Part shown: piece by piece, positions 7,047 through 9,248 of the stretch | Layout of the letters: each line of letters opens with the position of its first letter | Numbering within the stretch: position 1 is the first letter of the stretch | Source: CAJXZP01 sp964195485 | Lineage (GTDB): Bacteria; Bacteroidota; Bacteroidia; Flavobacteriales_G; Salibacteraceae | Direction of reading: 5' to 3' | Length of the DNA stretch: 9,248 nt | Assembly (NCBI GenBank): GCA_964195485.1 | Contig: CAXMPG010000050.1 | Span: 1-9,248 of the forward strand | The notes under the pieces: generated by a model | What the model saw: the letters and a program-made list of their open reading frames with translations, nothing else | Told to the model about the DNA's origin: nothing | Databases searched by the model: none | Program-made: the position numbers and the translations under genes

Positions 7047-7462
7047 TATACTTCAATACAAGGGTTATCAATTTTCAATCCTTTTGTCTTTTCCTTCCAT
7101 TTTGATTCCGCTTCAGAATCATACTTAACAAACAAGCTAATCCAAATTGACCTGGAAAGTTTAAAGATTACTGGAGTAAGTAGAAACAACGACCCAATCC
7201 CAAACATAAAATAAGTTTCAACTTCAAAACCAGGAACCAATAACATCATAGCTAAGTAAAAAGTAATTAAGTATCCAACACTTATTCCATAACCAACATA
7301 CATAGCGCCATAAAAGAATCCTGGCTCCTTGTTAAATTTTAAACCACAGTTACCGCAATGTTCCGGCATTAAAAAAAGTGATTTAAAATGATAAGGATTC
7401 TTAGAGCAAAATATTTCAGACTCTTTACATTGCGGACACTTACCTAATAATACCGATTTCAT
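7046..7462 (-). CDS. DUF983 two-helix membrane protein with zinc-ribbon-like cysteines
   Basis: A 138-residue protein of unknown function matching the DUF983 (PF06170) layout. An N-terminal cytoplasmic part has two CxxC pairs, CPQC (C9, C12) and CGNC (C36, C39), that could bind zinc. EPGFFYGAMYVGYG (46-59) follows, a family hallmark. Two hydrophobic segments lie at about 55-76 and 83-104, then a charged tail. The gene follows the hydrolase gene by 32 bases on the same strand with no promoter or terminator visible between, so it is likely the last gene of the thiolase operon. The ATG at 7462 is confirmed by an in-frame TAA at 7469-7471. Some DUF983 proteins sit near cytochrome oxidase genes in other bacteria; nothing here supports that role. 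Confidence 0.85.
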   Translation of the reverse strand: MKSVLLGKCPQCKESEIFCSKNPYHFKSLFLMPEHCGNCGLKFNKEPGFFYGAMYVGYGISVGYLITFYLAMMLLVPGFEVETYFMFGIGSLFLLTPVIFKLSRSIWISLFVKYDSEAESKWKEKTKGLKIDNPCIEV

Positions 7463-7494
7463 AACAACTTAGTTTAATAAACAGATTCAAACCT

Positions 7495-8166
7495 TTAGTA
7501 TTCTAAATTATCATTCATTAATCTCGAATGAAAATACCTAATTGACTCATCATGCAATTCATGTTTACCATCAAATGTATGAAAATCAAAATCAACTCCA
7601 TCATCGTATAATTCCATGATAATTTCATCCACTTTTTCAGATGAAATGTATTCATCATCAGAACCAACAATAACTTTAATATTCGATTGATTAATTTTTT
7701 GAAGTTTTCTATGATTAGAAATCACATCCTTTGGGATGTCCGAACCCCAAGCAACCAAAATACCCAACTCCCTATCAAGCTGACTAGCCCATCTAAATGA
7801 TGTCGGCCCACCTTGTGAGAAACCAAGAATACCTAATTGAAATTCCTCCGATAAACCTTTTTCTTTTAATTCAAATAAAATGGAATTTAGATAATTTATA
7901 TTGTTTCTAATATCTTCTTCTCGTAAGTCAGAAGTCATCCAATTCGCACTAATCTCACCACGAGTACTTCGTTTATAAAAACGGTGAATACCCTCTGGAC
8001 TAACGATTAAAGTCTGAGAATCATTAATACATTCAAATCCCTTAATAAATTCTGAAGACAACATACCATAACCATGAAATACAAACCAAACGGCTTTTAT
8101 TTCCTTAGAAATTTCCCCAAGTGTATGGTATCTAGCTGTGGTAGTAACAGGAATCAAATTCACCAT
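7495..8166 (-). CDS. Alpha/beta-hydrolase, phospholipase/carboxylesterase family
   Basis: A 223-residue serine hydrolase without signal peptide, so cytoplasmic. The nucleophile elbow is GFSQGG (115-120, S117), with HGYG (31-34) forming the oxyanion-hole strand, an acid at D170 or D171 (VGSDDEY) and the catalytic histidine at H202 (DGKHEL). Length and order match the small carboxylesterase/lysophospholipase family (Abhydrolase_2, YpfH/YtpA-like relatives); the substrate cannot be read from the sequence. Its ATG overlaps the thiolase stop by one base (TAATG on the minus strand), so the two are translated together. This favours a substrate connected with acyl-CoA or ester metabolism, for example a thioesterase or esterase step, but that is inference. 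DUF983 follows 32 bases later. Confidence 0.85.
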   Translation of the reverse strand: MVNLIPVTTTARYHTLGEISKEIKAVWFVFHGYGMLSSEFIKGFECINDSQTLIVSPEGIHRFYKRSTRGEISANWMTSDLREEDIRNNINYLNSILFELKEKGLSEEFQLGILGFSQGGPTSFRWASQLDRELGILVAWGSDIPKDVISNHRKLQKINQSNIKVIVGSDDEYISSEKVDEIIMELYDDGVDFDFHTFDGKHELHDESIRYFHSRLMNDNLEY

Positions 8167-9248
8167 TATACTCTTTCAATAATAACAGCATAACCTTGGC
8201 CTACGCCAATACACATTGTGCATAATGCATATTTCTTATTCTGCCTTCCTAATTCAAGAGCCGCAGTATAAACTATTCGAGTACCAGAAACACCCAGCGG
8301 ATGACCTAATGCAATAGCTCCACCATTTGGATTAATCCTTGGGTCGTTATCAGCTAATCCCATTTTACGAGTGCAGGCTAATACTTGAGCAGAAAATGCT
8401 TCATTCATCTCAATAATATCCATGTCATCCAAGCTCAAACCAGCTTTACGAAGCGCAATTTCACTTGCATAAACAGGACCAATCCCCATATATTTGGGTT
8501 CAACACCAGCAACACCAGAAGCAATTATTCGAGCCTTAGGTTCTAAATCAAACATTTTTAGGCCCTTTTCAGAAGCTATTAAAGTAGCGGCAGCACCATC
8601 ATTCAACCCGGAAGAGTTTCCAGCGGTAACTGTACCATTTTTCCGAAATGCAGGTCTTAATTTAGATAAAATTTCTAGCGTAGTGTTCGGTTTAATAAAC
8701 TCATCTTTTGAAAAGATTAAATCATCCTTTCTTCTTTGTGGAATATGTACTGGAATAATTTCTTCACTCAATCTTCCTTCTTCAGTAGCCTTAGTAGCTT
8801 TCATATGCGACCAGTTAGCAAAAGCATCTTGATCTTCTCTATTAATACTATATAGTTCAGCTAGGTTTTCAGCAGTTTCACCCATTCCCTCAGTCCCGTA
8901 TAGGTCTTTCATCTTAGGGTTAACAAACCGCCATCCAAAACTAGAGTCATGCATTTGAGAGTCTCGACCAAATGGTTTTGACGCTTTTGACATAACCCAA
9001 GGTCCACGAGTCATATTTTCCACTCCACCAGAAATAAATAAATCCCCATCCAAATTGTTAATAGCCCGTTGAGCATGAACAATAGCAGACATTCCAGAAG
9101 CACAAAGTCTATTCACAGTTTCACCAGGAACAGACCAAGGTAAACCTGCAAGTAATAATGACATTCTAGAAACATTCCTATTATCTTCTCCCGCTTGATT
9201 TGCACAGCCCAGAATAACATCCGCAATAAAGGAATTGTCAATTGAAGC
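8166..9248 (-). CDS. Acyl-CoA thiolase (PcaF/PaaJ-like), 5' end cut by window edge
   Basis: The frame is open to the right edge; 360 residues are visible and about 40 N-terminal ones are missing. The methionine at 9164 is internal, because the family sequence continues upstream (DVILGCANQAGEDNRNVSRM). Thiolases condense or cleave beta-ketoacyl-CoA using a cysteine nucleophile. In visible-residue numbering, that is C49 (NRLCASGMSA), with NEAF (282-285), GHP histidine H316 (GGAIALGHPLGVSGTR) and the second active-site cysteine C346 (CIGVGQGYA). All catalytic residues are present. ENMTRGPWVM, SSFGWRFVNPKM, GVAGVEPKYMGIGPV and ADNDPRINPNGGAIALG resemble beta-ketoadipyl-CoA thiolases (PcaF) and PaaJ of phenylacetate breakdown more than short-chain acetyl-CoA acetyltransferase, but FadA-type fatty acid oxidation cannot be excluded. 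It leads a minus-strand operon with the hydrolase (1-base overlap) and DUF983; the promoter lies beyond the window. Confidence 0.93.
   Translation of the reverse strand, partial: ASIDNSFIADVILGCANQAGEDNRNVSRMSLLLAGLPWSVPGETVNRLCASGMSAIVHAQRAINNLDGDLFISGGVENMTRGPWVMSKASKPFGRDSQMHDSSFGWRFVNPKMKDLYGTEGMGETAENLAELYSINREDQDAFANWSHMKATKATEEGRLSEEIIPVHIPQRRKDDLIFSKDEFIKPNTTLEILSKLRPAFRKNGTVTAGNSSGLNDGAAATLIASEKGLKMFDLEPKARIIASGVAGVEPKYMGIGPVYASEIALRKAGLSLDDMDIIEMNEAFSAQVLACTRKMGLADNDPRINPNGGAIALGHPLGVSGTRIVYTAALELGRQNKKYALCTMCIGVGQGYAVIIERV

Noticed and set aside
8494..8832. 112-codon plus-strand frame inside the thiolase gene
   Set aside because: Antisense to a conserved thiolase stretch; no family resemblance and no promoter.
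9162..9164. ATG at 9164 as start of the thiolase
   Set aside because: The same frame continues upstream to the window edge with recognisable thiolase sequence (ILGCANQAGEDNRN), so this methionine is internal and the gene is partial.

Overview
The window looks like chromosomal DNA of a Bacteroidota bacterium, most likely a flavobacterium-like lineage. It is AT-rich. None of the starts has a good AGGAGG-type ribosome binding site. Several upstream regions carry the TAnnTTTG -7 box typical of the Bacteroidota primary sigma factor. The gene set also fits: a FISUMP-domain secreted protein, a membrane-anchored M23 peptidase beside alaS, and a DUF983 protein. I cannot assign a genus.

Layout from left to right. 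Positions 1-669 (minus) hold most of a secreted FISUMP-domain protein cut by the window edge. Positions 670-859 are intergenic and contain a strong intrinsic terminator for alaS. Positions 860-3475 (minus) are a full-length alanyl-tRNA synthetase gene. A 96-base divergent region holds promoters facing both ways and leads to an M23 peptidase gene and a MerR-type regulator gene (plus, 3572-4881) that overlap by one base. Positions 4882-5044 lie between two convergent genes and contain a structured, probably repeated, intergenic element. Positions 5045-6010 (minus) are an ADP-heptose epimerase gene (hldD/rfaD) and 6128-7009 (plus) are fabD. A shared hairpin sits between fabD and a minus-strand operon (9248 down to 7046) encoding a thiolase cut by the right edge, an alpha/beta-hydrolase overlapping it by one base, and a DUF983 membrane protein.

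Functionally this is mostly core metabolism and envelope biology: protein synthesis (AlaRS), cell-wall remodelling (M23), LPS inner-core sugar supply (HldD), fatty acid initiation (FabD), and acyl-CoA turnover (thiolase with hydrolase). I found no phage, insertion sequence, CRISPR array, tRNA, rRNA or defence system, and nothing that amounts to a new multigene system. The most interesting non-coding signal is the element at about 4893-5020.
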